From the NCBI GenBank assembly GCA_028281485.1, contig JANQJT010000262.1, positions 1-13,789 of the forward strand: 13,789 nucleotides of DNA, in the 5' to 3' direction. Shown here piece after piece: positions 1 through 7,537 of the stretch. The notes beneath the pieces are model-generated. The model did not search any database. It worked only from the letters and a program-made list of their open reading frames with translations, and was not told the DNA's origin. A program made the translations under genes and the position numbers. Origin of the DNA: Phycisphaeraceae bacterium (GTDB taxonomy: Bacteria > Planctomycetota > Phycisphaerae > Phycisphaerales > Zrk34). Numbering within the stretch: position 1 is the stretch's first letter; each line of letters starts with the position of its first letter.

Positions 1-1
1 G

Positions 2-595
2 CTCAAGCTGCAGGACATCATCACCCGCCGCCACATCGACAACTGCGCCAAGGTGCTCCTGGCGACGGGCATGATCGTCGGCTACGCCTACATCATCGAG
101 ATCTTCACCGCCTGGTACTCGGCGGCGCCGGAAGAGCAATTCGCCTTCCAGAATCGTTTAAACCCCGAATCGCCACTCGGCTGGTCGTTCTTCGTGATGT
201 TCTTCTGCAACGTGATCGCGCCGCAGGTCCTGTGGTTCCGCAAGATCCGTACGAACATGGCGGCGCTGTGGATCGTGGCGGTGATCGTGAACGTGGGGAT
301 GTGGTTCGAGCGATTCGTGATCATCATCGGATCGCTGATCCGCGACTCGCTGCCGAGCTCGTGGGGCGTGTTCACGCCGACGTGGGTGGACTTCGCGATG
401 CTGATCGGCAGCTTCGGTCTGTTCTTCACCTTCTTCCTGCTGTTCTGCCGCTTCGGTCCGACGGTGGCGATCGCGGAGGTGAAGACGGTGATGCCGCAGG
501 CCCACGCCGGCCACAGCAAGCATTCGTACGACGATGTGCCCGCCGAAGAGGGCTCGGGTGACTACCGCGTGCCCAGCGGTACGGATCAGGACTAA
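2..595 (+). CDS. actC: Alternative Complex III subunit ActC (NrfD-like), C-terminal part
   Basis: This is the C-terminal part (197 residues to the stop) of an NrfD/PsrC-family integral membrane subunit; the start lies left of the window. ActC carries quinol-binding and proposed proton-transfer elements of Alternative Complex III, which oxidises menaquinol in the cytoplasmic membrane. Reading from base 2, the stretch RRHIDNCAKVLLATGMIVGY followed by an AWYS motif, then CNVIAPQVLWF, VNVGMWFERFVII and LPSSWGVFTPT, are strongly ActC-like. Four hydrophobic segments are visible, followed by a short polar His- and Asp-containing cytoplasmic-type tail. Full-length ActC is usually close to 480 residues with ten helices, so more than half is missing here because of the window edge and not because of damage. 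ActD follows after 27 bases. Identity is judged from remembered family motifs; it could only be confused with the paralogue ActF, which is present separately downstream. Confidence 0.93.
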   Translation, partial: LKLQDIITRRHIDNCAKVLLATGMIVGYAYIIEIFTAWYSAAPEEQFAFQNRLNPESPLGWSFFVMFFCNVIAPQVLWFRKIRTNMAALWIVAVIVNVGMWFERFVIIIGSLIRDSLPSSWGVFTPTWVDFAMLIGSFGLFFTFFLLFCRFGPTVAIAEVKTVMPQAHAGHSKHSYDDVPAEEGSGDYRVPSGTDQD

Positions 596-611
596 GCGCG
601 GCCGACGCCGC

Positions 612-616
612 GAGGA
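612..616 (+). promoter_or_regulatory. Ribosome binding site choosing the ActD start
   Basis: GAGGA lies six bases before the GTG codon at 623. The in-frame TTG at 617 directly abuts it, leaving no spacer, and the ATG at 635 is 18 bases away. The GTG is therefore the best start. Confidence 0.6.
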
Positions 617-622
617 TTGAAC

Positions 623-1258
623 GTGACGCAGACGATGACACAACCCGACCTCGAGCCGCAGACCGAGGCGACCGAGCCGCGCGAGGCCGACTGGGCCGTG
701 CTGGCCGAGTTTGAAGACGTCGACTCGTTGTTGCACGCCGCCCAGGCGGTGCGCGATCGCGGCTTCACCCGCTGGGACTGTCACACGCCGTTCCCGGTGC
801 ACCACCTGGACGGTGCGATGGGTATGCGGCCGACGCGCCTGCCGTGGCTGGTGCTGGGCGCGGGCATGACCGGCGCGCTGCTGGGTGTGTTCTTCCAGCT
901 GTACACGATGGCGACCGAGGTCGAGCACCTGCCCAGCATCTTGCAGGGCTACAAGATGATCATCTCGGGCAAGCCGTACATGTCCGGGCCGGCGTACGTG
1001 CCGATCACGTTTGAGCTGACGATTCTGCTGTCGTCGCTGACGGCGTTCGGCGGGATGCTGATGATGAATCGTCTGCCGTGGCTGTACAACCCGCTGTTTA
1101 AATCCGCCCGGTTCCGCCGCGTCACCGACGACCGCTTCTTCGTGGTGATTCGCACGGACGACCCGGTGTTTGAAGACGAGAAGACGATCGAGATGCTCAA
1201 GGGGCTCGACGCGGTGAGCGTTGAAGCCGTGACCGAAACGGTACTGGACGAGGACTAA
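623..1258 (+). CDS. actD: Alternative Complex III subunit ActD (DUF3341)
   Basis: ActD is a small membrane subunit of Alternative Complex III; its two helices pack against ActC/ActF, and no cofactor is assigned to it. With the GTG start the protein has 211 residues, near the usual family length. A soluble N-terminal domain (about 25-72) contains AVLAEFEDVDSLLHAAQAVRDRG and WDCHTPFPVHHLDGAMG, the latter a typical DUF3341 pattern (x-Y/D-x-H-x-P-F-P-x-H). Helices lie at about 73-97 and 126-148, joined by a loop, and a cytoplasmic C-terminal part holds RFRRVTDDRFFVVI. It sits between ActC and ActE, with 9 bases to the next start, as in known ACIII clusters. An upstream TTG (617) would add two residues but lacks ribosome-binding spacing. 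Confidence 0.93.
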   Translation: MTQTMTQPDLEPQTEATEPREADWAVLAEFEDVDSLLHAAQAVRDRGFTRWDCHTPFPVHHLDGAMGMRPTRLPWLVLGAGMTGALLGVFFQLYTMATEVEHLPSILQGYKMIISGKPYMSGPAYVPITFELTILLSSLTAFGGMLMMNRLPWLYNPLFKSARFRRVTDDRFFVVIRTDDPVFEDEKTIEMLKGLDAVSVEAVTETVLDED

Positions 1259-1267
1259 CACCCGCAC

Positions 1268-2023
1268 ATGGCACGCAAGACCGTCAAGTTCAAGAACTGG
1301 GAGATCCCGAAGGTGCTGCTCCATCTGGTCGCGCTGTCGGTGGTGTTGTCCTGGGTGCCGTTTGCTTTGTTGGCTCAGCATCGCACGAGCCTGCACGCCG
1401 ATCCGCCGTACCACCCGATCCAGGACATGGACGTGCAGCCGAAGGGCAAGGCCCAGGCGGCGAGCAACGTGTTTGCCGACGGTCGCGTGATGCGTCCGCG
1501 TATCGCCGGCACGGTCGCCCGCGGCGAGCTGTGGGAAGACGACCACCTGTATCGCGGCTACGACGCCGACGGCAGCTGGACCAACCCCGGCACGCAGGCC
1601 GAAGAGCCGGCTTGGATCACCGGCTACCCCGACGCGATCACCGTCGACCTGGCGCTGGTGAAGCGCGGCCAGGAACGCTTCGATATCTTCTGCACGCCGT
1701 GCCACGGCCCGGTCGGTCGCGGCAACGGCATGGTGCATCAGCGCGCCATCGAGAGCGGGGCGGCGCCCAAGGGCTGGAAGCAGCCCAGCAACATCGTCGA
1801 GTTCGACCCGGTCACACGCGTCAACACCTTCGGCGAAGAGCTGTACCCTAACGGCAAGATGTTCAACACCATCACCCACGGCGTCCGCAGCATGGCGGGC
1901 TACGCCTCCCAGATTTCACCGGAAGACCGCTGGGCGATCGTCGCCTACATCCGCGCCCTGCAGTTGTCACAGAACGCAAGCATCGAGGACGTCCCGGTCG
2001 CCGATCGCGGCGTGCTCGAGTAA
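1268..2023 (+). CDS. actE: Alternative Complex III mono-haem cytochrome c subunit ActE
   Basis: A 251-residue membrane-anchored cytochrome c, the likely exit haem that passes electrons from ACIII to the oxidase or a soluble carrier. A hydrophobic N-terminal segment (about 16-36) is followed by a periplasmic region. The part at about 52-100 (DMDVQP, FADGRVMRPRIAGTVARGEL, Y-x-G) matches the conserved ActE preamble. The single haem motif is CTPCH at 142-146, followed by the Gly-rich GPVGRGNGM, with Met209 in SMAGYASQIS as probable axial ligand and a closing DRWAIVAYIRALQ helix. Odd point: no lipobox cysteine follows the hydrophobic segment, whereas many ActE proteins are lipoproteins (from memory), so this one is probably held by an uncleaved helix. 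The ATG follows the ActD stop by 9 bases and the next gene is 18 bases on, which supports co-transcription. Confidence 0.92.
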   Translation: MARKTVKFKNWEIPKVLLHLVALSVVLSWVPFALLAQHRTSLHADPPYHPIQDMDVQPKGKAQAASNVFADGRVMRPRIAGTVARGELWEDDHLYRGYDADGSWTNPGTQAEEPAWITGYPDAITVDLALVKRGQERFDIFCTPCHGPVGRGNGMVHQRAIESGAAPKGWKQPSNIVEFDPVTRVNTFGEELYPNGKMFNTITHGVRSMAGYASQISPEDRWAIVAYIRALQLSQNASIEDVPVADRGVLE

Positions 2024-2030
2024 AGCCATC

Positions 2031-2035
2031 GGAGA
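2031..2035 (+). promoter_or_regulatory. Ribosome binding site supporting a TTG start for ActF
   Basis: GGAGA lies 6-7 bases before a TTG codon at 2042. No ATG or GTG with comparable spacing is available at the N-terminal end of the conserved protein, so the TTG start is favoured. Confidence 0.65.
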
Positions 2036-2041
2036 ATCGCC

Positions 2042-3343
2042 TTGTCGTTTCACGCTTCGGCCATCCTGGAAGACGCCCCTCAACGCACGCTCGGTGAGTG
2101 GGGCGATCGCCTGTTCAAGCTCGGCGCCGCCGCGGGGCTGATCGGTCTGGCGGTCGCGGGCCTGCTGATGGGTATCGGCGGTGAACACGCTGTGCAGCGT
2201 GTGCTGTACGCCTACATCGTCGGCTTCGCGTTCTTCTTCTCGATCGCGCTGGCGGCGCTGCTGTTTGTCATGGTGCACTTCCTGGCCAAGACCGGCACGG
2301 TGACCACCTACCGCCGCCTCGGCGAGATCCTCGCCGGGTCGATCCTGCCGTTCGGTATCCTCGGCGTCATCCCCGTGCTGGCGGGCGTCAGCGAGATCTA
2401 CCACTGGATGCACCCGTACGTTTACGAGCAGGTCGGCGACGAGCTGGTCAAGCATCCCGATGCGATCATCAAGGCCAAGGCGTCTTATCTCAACGGCGGC
2501 TTCTTCATCGGGCGCATGATCGCGTACGTGCTGATCCTCGGCGGGCTGGGGCAGATGTTCCTCCGCATCAGCACCAAGCAGGACGCCAACCCCGATCCCG
2601 TGCTGACGCAGCGCATGCAGGCCCGCGCCACCTGGGGCACGATCCTGTTCGCTATCTGCGTCACCTTCTTCGCCACGGACCTGATCAAGTCGCTCGACCC
2701 GCACTGGTTCAGCACGATCTTCGGCGTGTACTACTTCGCCGGCGGCTTCATGGCGTTTCACGCCGTGCTCGCCCTGTCGATCACCCGCATGCAGAAACGC
2801 GGCCTGCTGACCCAATCGATCAACAAGGAACACTTCCACGACATGGGCAAGATGATGTTCGCCATGATGGTGTTCTGGACGTACATCGCGTTCAGTCAGT
2901 ACATGCTGATCTGGTACGCCAACGTGCCGGAGGAGACCGTCTGGTACATCCGCCGCGGCGCGACGACCGACCCGAACCATGTCAACGGCTGGAGCTATAT
3001 CTGCCTGCTGCTGTTGTTTGCCCACTTCTTCGTTCCCTTCCTGGGGATGGTGAGTCGGCACATCAAGCGCAACCGCGGTCGGCTGTGCTTCTGGGCGGCG
3101 TGGCTATTGGTGATCCACTTTGTGGACATGATCTGGCTGATCCGTCCGGAGTTGCGTGACCATCACCTAGCGGGCGGGCCGACAATTCCCGTGAACTGGG
3201 TGGATGTGACGGCGCTCGCGGCGTGTGCCGTGGGCGTGGGCGGGGTGTTCCTGGCGATCGTGAGTCGGGTCGCCGCGCAGCGCTCGCTGGTGGCGCACAA
3301 CGACCCCCGCCTGTCCGAAGGCCTGGCATTTGAGAACGTTTAA
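2042..3343 (+). CDS. actF: Alternative Complex III subunit ActF (NrfD-like)
   Basis: ActF is the second NrfD-like integral membrane subunit of ACIII, paralogous to ActC, and contributes to the membrane core and a putative proton path. The protein has 433 residues with about ten hydrophobic segments (roughly 28-45, 55-80, 100-118, 154-172, 198-212, 228-248, 270-290, 318-335, 346-366, 387-410), the usual topology. ActF-like signatures are SLDPHWFSTIFGVYYFAGGF (217-236) and HDMGKMMFAMMVFWTYIAFS (266-285) followed by YMLIWYANVPEET (287-299). A charged segment HPDAIIKAKASYLN (138-151) lies in a loop, followed by a short C-terminal polar tail. Translation appears to begin at TTG, supported by GGAGA upstream; this rare start may lower output relative to neighbours. 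It follows ActE by 18 bases and precedes a small unknown gene by 11. Confidence 0.93.
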   Translation: MSFHASAILEDAPQRTLGEWGDRLFKLGAAAGLIGLAVAGLLMGIGGEHAVQRVLYAYIVGFAFFFSIALAALLFVMVHFLAKTGTVTTYRRLGEILAGSILPFGILGVIPVLAGVSEIYHWMHPYVYEQVGDELVKHPDAIIKAKASYLNGGFFIGRMIAYVLILGGLGQMFLRISTKQDANPDPVLTQRMQARATWGTILFAICVTFFATDLIKSLDPHWFSTIFGVYYFAGGFMAFHAVLALSITRMQKRGLLTQSINKEHFHDMGKMMFAMMVFWTYIAFSQYMLIWYANVPEETVWYIRRGATTDPNHVNGWSYICLLLLFAHFFVPFLGMVSRHIKRNRGRLCFWAAWLLVIHFVDMIWLIRPELRDHHLAGGPTIPVNWVDVTALAACAVGVGGVFLAIVSRVAAQRSLVAHNDPRLSEGLAFENV

Positions 3344-3354
3344 ACGAGCAACCG

Positions 3355-3690
3355 ATGGCTGAGAAGAACTACGCCAACCTGAATACCCCGCTGATCGTAA
3401 CGATCGGATTGGTGACCACGATTATCGTTTTTGGCGTGATCGTGCCCGGCGTCCGCGCGCTACTATATTGGACCGAGGCGCGTTACGACCGGGAGAATCG
3501 GGTGCAGGTCGAGTACCGGCCCCGCGCCGAATACGAGGCGGCGGAGGCGGCGCAGCTCGGCCTCGATCGCGACGGCTCGTACCGATGGATCAAGATCAAA
3601 GAAAAAGACGAGGTCGTTGCCAAAGTCGTCGGTATCCGTATCGACACGGCCATGGAGCTCTACGCCGAGCGGCAGGCCGCGAAGGACTAA
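3355..3690 (+). CDS. Small single-helix membrane protein of unknown function in the ACIII operon
   Basis: A 111-residue protein that I cannot assign to a named family. One membrane helix (about 13-38, IVTIGLVTTIIVFGVIVPGV and on) is preceded by a short polar N-terminus. A soluble part follows: an acidic, helix-prone stretch with EYRPRAEYEAAEAAQLGLD, then SYRWIKIKEKD, and VVGIRIDTAMELYAERQ near the end. The closing 'I-x-x-A-M-E-L-Y' resembles short conserved tails of accessory proteins in respiratory operons, where a terminal helix follows a constant sentence, but this is only an impression. It starts 11 bases after ActF and ends 2 bases before the SCO ATG, so it is translated within the operon. 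Possible roles are an extra ACIII subunit or an assembly factor for the ACIII/oxidase pair. Codon use matches its neighbours, so the ORF is real; the function is inferred only from position. Confidence 0.85.
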   Translation: MAEKNYANLNTPLIVTIGLVTTIIVFGVIVPGVRALLYWTEARYDRENRVQVEYRPRAEYEAAEAAQLGLDRDGSYRWIKIKEKDEVVAKVVGIRIDTAMELYAERQAAKD

Positions 3691-3692
3691 CG

Positions 3693-4577
3693 ATGAAGAG
3701 CCTTGGTGCCATCCCGCGCTTGCGTCCGGCGATCATCGCGATGATCGCGCTGGTGTGTGCGTGCCCGGCGGTGGCGCAGCTGTCGGCCCCGCGTGAGCCG
3801 ATCCGTCCGGCCTCGGAAGTACCCGAGAACTACAAGAACGTCGACATCGAAGAGCACCTCGACGCGCAGCTGCCGCTGGACGCGAGGTTCGTCGATTCGA
3901 CCGGCAAGCCCGTCACGCTGGGCGACTACCTCAACGGCGAGAAGCCCGTCGTGTTGGCGCTGGTGTACCACGAGTGCCCGGCGATGTGCGGTCTGATCCT
4001 CAACGGCACGCTGTCGGCCCTGCAACAGATCAAGCCCACCGCGGGCGACGAGTTCGACGTGCTGGTGGTCAGCTTCAACCACGAAGAGGGCCCGGAGCTG
4101 TCGGCCAAGAAGAAGGTCGGCTACGTCGCGGAGTACAAGCGTGAGAACGCCGAGTCGGGGTGGCACTTCCTCACCGGCGACAAGGACAACATCACACGCA
4201 TCTGTGAGGCGGTGGGCTTCAAGTTCTATTGGAACGAACAGACCAGGGAATACGTCCACCAGTCGGCGATCTACATCATCACGCCGAACGGCCGCATCAG
4301 CCGCTATCTCTACGGCGTGTTCTACGAGCCGGACACGGTGTCCCTGGCGCTGACCGAGGCGAGCAACGGCAAGATCGGCACCGCCGGCGACGTGCTGCGT
4401 CTGCTGTGCAGCCACTTCGATCCGGAGTCGGGCACGTACAACGCGTCGGCGATGAAGATCATGCGACTGGGCGCACCGCTGCTGGGCGGGATGATGCTCG
4501 CGATGCTGCTGGTGGCGCTGGTGGTCGCACGCAAGAAGAAACTGAACAGGCAGGCGACCGGGCAACCGGCGGCCTGA
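3693..4577 (+). CDS. SCO1/SenC-family copper chaperone for the CuA site
   Basis: A thioredoxin-fold copper-binding/thiol protein of the SCO family that helps load or reduce the CuA centre of oxidase subunit II outside the membrane. The 294-residue protein has an apparent signal peptide (1-28, ending PAVA). Its copper motif CPAMC is at 95-99 (C95, C99) in YHECPAMCGLILNG, and the third ligand His189 is in EYVHQSAIYIITPNGRISRY. DEFDVLVVSFNHEE (119-132) fits the central strand. A second hydrophobic segment (about 259-279), followed by RKKKLNR, anchors the C-terminus, an arrangement known in SCO proteins encoded beside ACIII/caa3 genes. The ATG is chosen because GAAGGA (3681-3686) stands six bases upstream; the frame remains open to 3468, but that part overlaps the previous gene and is not protein-like. 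It directly precedes coxB, its expected client. Confidence 0.93.
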   Translation: MKSLGAIPRLRPAIIAMIALVCACPAVAQLSAPREPIRPASEVPENYKNVDIEEHLDAQLPLDARFVDSTGKPVTLGDYLNGEKPVVLALVYHECPAMCGLILNGTLSALQQIKPTAGDEFDVLVVSFNHEEGPELSAKKKVGYVAEYKRENAESGWHFLTGDKDNITRICEAVGFKFYWNEQTREYVHQSAIYIITPNGRISRYLYGVFYEPDTVSLALTEASNGKIGTAGDVLRLLCSHFDPESGTYNASAMKIMRLGAPLLGGMMLAMLLVALVVARKKKLNRQATGQPAA

Positions 4578-4609
4578 CGGAGACGAGGCCGTAAAGGCGG
4601 TTAGACGAA

Positions 4610-5710
4610 ATGCAGAGCTGGCTGACATTAGCTGACGGAGTAGGCATGCTGTCCGACAAGGCGTCGACGACAGCCGATACCCACGATCCGTTGTTCACGT
4701 TCATCATGCTGTTGTCGGGGTTCTTCTTCGTCCTGATCATCGCGGTGATGGTGTTCTTCGTGCTGCGTTACCGCCGCAAGGACCCGGCCCAGGAGGCCAC
4801 CAGCCAGCACAGCCACTCCAACGCGCTGGAGATCGCCTGGTCGTTGCCGCCGCTGGTGATCGTGATGATCGTGTTCTGGCTGGGCCTGGTCGGCTACATG
4901 TCGCTGGCGCAGCCCAAGGCCAACACGATGCGCATCGACGTGCGTGCGTGGAAGTGGAGCTGGGAGTTCCGTCACCCCGTGCCCGGCAGCGAGACGGTGC
5001 TGGCGAGCAACGAACTGCTCGTGCCCAAGGGCGTGCCGATCGAGGTGGTGTTGACCAGCGACGACGTGATCCACTCGATGTTCGTGCCGGCGTTCCGCAC
5101 CAAGAAAGACGCGGTGCCGGGGATGTACAACAAGGTGTACTTCGAGGCGACCAAGGCGGGCGAGTACCCGCTGTATTGCGCGGAGTACTGCGGCACGAGC
5201 CACTCGACCATGCTCGCCAAGGTGATCGTCTTCGAGACGGTCGAGGAGTGGGCCGAGGAAGTAAAGAAGCGTGCGGCGCTGCCGTTTAAGGATTTGCCCG
5301 ATGAGATGTACGCCGAGTGGAGGGCGATCGATTCCGTTGAGGATTTCGAGGCGTTCCAGGCCAAGGCCGCGGCGCTCGACGACGAGTGGGTCGAGAAGGC
5401 CCAGGGGCTCAAGCCCGCGTTCGTGCGTGGTGAGGAGCTGGTCACACGATTGGGCTGCATGACCTGTCACTCGATCGACGGCACCCGCCTGACCGGGCCG
5501 ACCTGGCAGGGCCTGTTCGGCACCGAGCGCACGATGAACGACGGCTCGAAGGTGCTGGCCGACGACAACTACATCCGTGAATCGATTCTCCAGCCGCGTG
5601 CGAAGATCGTCGCGACCTACGCCGCCGGACAGATGAACAGCTTCCAGGGCCAGGTCGACGAGAAAGACATCGACGCGATCATCGCTTACCTGCGGACGCT
5701 TGACCAATAG
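4610..5710 (+). CDS. coxB: Cytochrome c oxidase subunit II with fused cytochrome c domain (caa3 type)
   Basis: Subunit II accepts electrons from its own haem c or from ACIII and passes them through CuA to subunit I. The 366-residue protein has two helices (about 30-53 and 80-98), the aromatic patch RAWKWSWEF (112-120), and a cupredoxin domain with all CuA ligands: H155, C190, E192, C194, H198, M201 (CAEYCGTSHSTM). A linker (about 210-270) rich in Glu, Ala and Lys leads to a C-terminal cytochrome c domain with CMTCH at 283-287 and Met342 as probable axial ligand. This fusion defines a caa3-type enzyme. The first ATG (4610) has AAGGCGG nine bases upstream. A second in-frame ATG at 4646, with GGAG five bases upstream, would remove 12 residues; the longer form resembles related subunits with a short preamble before the 'KAST' motif. 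coxA follows after 37 bases. Confidence 0.96.
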   Translation: MQSWLTLADGVGMLSDKASTTADTHDPLFTFIMLLSGFFFVLIIAVMVFFVLRYRRKDPAQEATSQHSHSNALEIAWSLPPLVIVMIVFWLGLVGYMSLAQPKANTMRIDVRAWKWSWEFRHPVPGSETVLASNELLVPKGVPIEVVLTSDDVIHSMFVPAFRTKKDAVPGMYNKVYFEATKAGEYPLYCAEYCGTSHSTMLAKVIVFETVEEWAEEVKKRAALPFKDLPDEMYAEWRAIDSVEDFEAFQAKAAALDDEWVEKAQGLKPAFVRGEELVTRLGCMTCHSIDGTRLTGPTWQGLFGTERTMNDGSKVLADDNYIRESILQPRAKIVATYAAGQMNSFQGQVDEKDIDAIIAYLRTLDQ

Positions 5711-5747
5711 GATTAACCCCACCGTCTAACCCGAGGCGGACCCGACC

Positions 5748-7520
5748 ATGACCACGACCCACACCCCACCCCCGACCACCCCCGACGCGTTGCCCGCCAC
5801 CGAGCACGCGCCGCACAACTATCTCAACGAGACGCGCGGTATCTGGAGCTGGATGACCACGCTCGACCACAAGCGCATCGGCGTGATGTACCTGTTCGGC
5901 GTGGTCGGCGCGTTCTTTCTCGGCGGCGTGATGGCGCTGCTGCTGCGGACCGAGCTGATCAGCGAGGGCCCGGGCGTGGCCAAGACCATCGGCGACGCCA
6001 TCGGCGAGGGCTGGGAAGACACCTACAACCAGATGTTCACCCTCCACGGGGCGCTGATGGTGTTCTTGTTCATCATCCCCGCGATCCCCGCGGCCATGGG
6101 CAACTTCGTCCTGCCGGTCATGCTCGGCGCCAAGGACGTGGCGTTCCCGCGGCTGAACCTTTTCAGCTTCTACCTGTGGTGCATTGGCGCGTTCCTGTTC
6201 ATCGTCGCCATCCTCTACGGCGGCCTGGACACCGGCTGGACCTTCTACACCCCGTACTCCATCGACGAGTCGCACTCGGTGTTCAAGGGCATGATCCCCG
6301 CGACGTTCGGCGCGTTCATCCTCGGGTTCAGCTCGATCCTGACGGGCATGAACTTCATCGCCTCGATCCACATGCTGCGGCCGAAGGCGATGGGGTGGTT
6401 CAAGATGCCCCTGTTCCTCTGGGCGTTGTACGCGACGGCGATCATCCAGATCCTCGCCACACCGGTGCTGGCGATCACGCTGCTGCTGCTCATCGCCGAG
6501 CGTGCCGGCGACATCGGCATCTTCGACCCGTCCAAGGGCGGCGACCCGATCCTTTACCAGCACTTCTTCTGGTTCTACAGCCACCCGGCGGTGTACATCA
6601 TGATCCTGCCTGCGATGGGTGTGGTGTCCGAGGTGATCAGTGCGTTTAGCCGCAAGCACATCTTCGGCTACCACTTCATCGCGATGAGCTCGCTGGCGAT
6701 CGCGCTGCTGGGCTTCCTGGTCTGGGGTCACCACATGTTCACCTCCGGCCAGAGCGTCACGCTCAACGCCATCTTCAGCTTCATCACCTTCTTCATCGCG
6801 GTGCCATCGGCGATCAAGATATTCAATTGGCTGGCGACGATGTTCCGCGGGTCGATCTCGCTGAAGACGCCGATGTTCTACGCGATGAGCTTCATCTGGG
6901 TGTTCTCGATCGGCGGTCTGACGGGCATCCCGCTGGCGGCGATCGTGACCGACATCCACCTGCACGACACGTACTTCGTCGTGGCGCACTTCCACTACGT
7001 GATGGTGGGCGGCACGGTGTTCGCGTTCCTGGCGGGGCTGCACTACTGGTGGCCGAAGATGTTCGGCCGGATGGCCAGCGAGAAGCTGTCGATGTGGTCG
7101 TGGCTGCTCATTTTCGTGGGCTTCAACCTGACGTTCTTTTTCCAGTTCATCATGGGCTCGCACGGCATGCCCCGCCGCTACGCCGACTGGGGCGTCAAGC
7201 TCCGCGAGCTTGGTTTTGACGAGGGGCAGATCGAGCTGTTCAGCTTCTGCCACAAGATCTCGACGGTGGGCTCTTACGTGATGTTCGTCGGGTTCCTGCT
7301 GCTGGCGTACACGCTGGCCAAGTCGCTGCTGGCCGGCAAGCCCGCGCCGCGCAACCCGTGGGGCGCCAACTCGCTGGAGTGGCACTGCTCCAGCCCGCCG
7401 CCGCACGAGAACTTCGCCACCCAACCCGAGCCCAACGACCCGTACAACTTCACCGGCTGGAAATACGACTCCGACATCGACGGCTTCGCGGCCTGTGACC
7501 CCAAGCCGCTCGAACATTGA
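5748..7520 (+). CDS. coxA: Cytochrome c oxidase subunit I, A2-type haem-copper oxidase
   Basis: The catalytic subunit that reduces O2 to water at haem a3-CuB and pumps protons. It has 590 residues and about twelve helices. Visible ligands: H100 (FTLHG) and H416 for haem a, H414 (VVAHFHYVM) for haem a3, and H279, H328 and H329 (GHHMF) for CuB, with Y283 placed for the His-Tyr cross-link. K-channel Lys357 (AVPSAIKIFNWLA) and D-channel Asp130 (GAKDVAFPRLN) are present. Helix VI reads FWFYSHPAVYI, so the glutamate of A1 enzymes is absent and a Tyr-Ser pair (277-278) is present: the A2 subtype. The first 25 residues are Thr/Pro-rich, and a soluble tail (about 530-590) contains EWHCSSPPPHENF, often seen in this group. 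GAGGCGGA stands seven bases before the ATG. Subunit III follows after 17 bases. Confidence 0.97.
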   Translation: MTTTHTPPPTTPDALPATEHAPHNYLNETRGIWSWMTTLDHKRIGVMYLFGVVGAFFLGGVMALLLRTELISEGPGVAKTIGDAIGEGWEDTYNQMFTLHGALMVFLFIIPAIPAAMGNFVLPVMLGAKDVAFPRLNLFSFYLWCIGAFLFIVAILYGGLDTGWTFYTPYSIDESHSVFKGMIPATFGAFILGFSSILTGMNFIASIHMLRPKAMGWFKMPLFLWALYATAIIQILATPVLAITLLLLIAERAGDIGIFDPSKGGDPILYQHFFWFYSHPAVYIMILPAMGVVSEVISAFSRKHIFGYHFIAMSSLAIALLGFLVWGHHMFTSGQSVTLNAIFSFITFFIAVPSAIKIFNWLATMFRGSISLKTPMFYAMSFIWVFSIGGLTGIPLAAIVTDIHLHDTYFVVAHFHYVMVGGTVFAFLAGLHYWWPKMFGRMASEKLSMWSWLLIFVGFNLTFFFQFIMGSHGMPRRYADWGVKLRELGFDEGQIELFSFCHKISTVGSYVMFVGFLLLAYTLAKSLLAGKPAPRNPWGANSLEWHCSSPPPHENFATQPEPNDPYNFTGWKYDSDIDGFAACDPKPLEH

Positions 7521-7537
7521 CCAAGGACGACCTGACC

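Noticed and set aside
158..1879. 573-codon open frame on the minus strand across ActC-ActE
   Set aside because: Its translation is rich in His, Arg, Val and Asp with no family resemblance, and it lies antisense to three recognisable genes. Long antisense frames are expected in GC-rich DNA.
3468..3692. N-terminal extension of the SCO gene by 75 codons
   Set aside because: It overlaps the preceding small gene in another frame, is Arg/Gly-rich and would bury the signal peptide; ATG 3693 has a good ribosome binding site.
5679..7517. 612-codon open frame on the minus strand opposite coxA
   Set aside because: The composition (R, H, V, D, E, Q) is the mirror of codon bias in the coxA strand, and there is no domain-like hydrophobic pattern.
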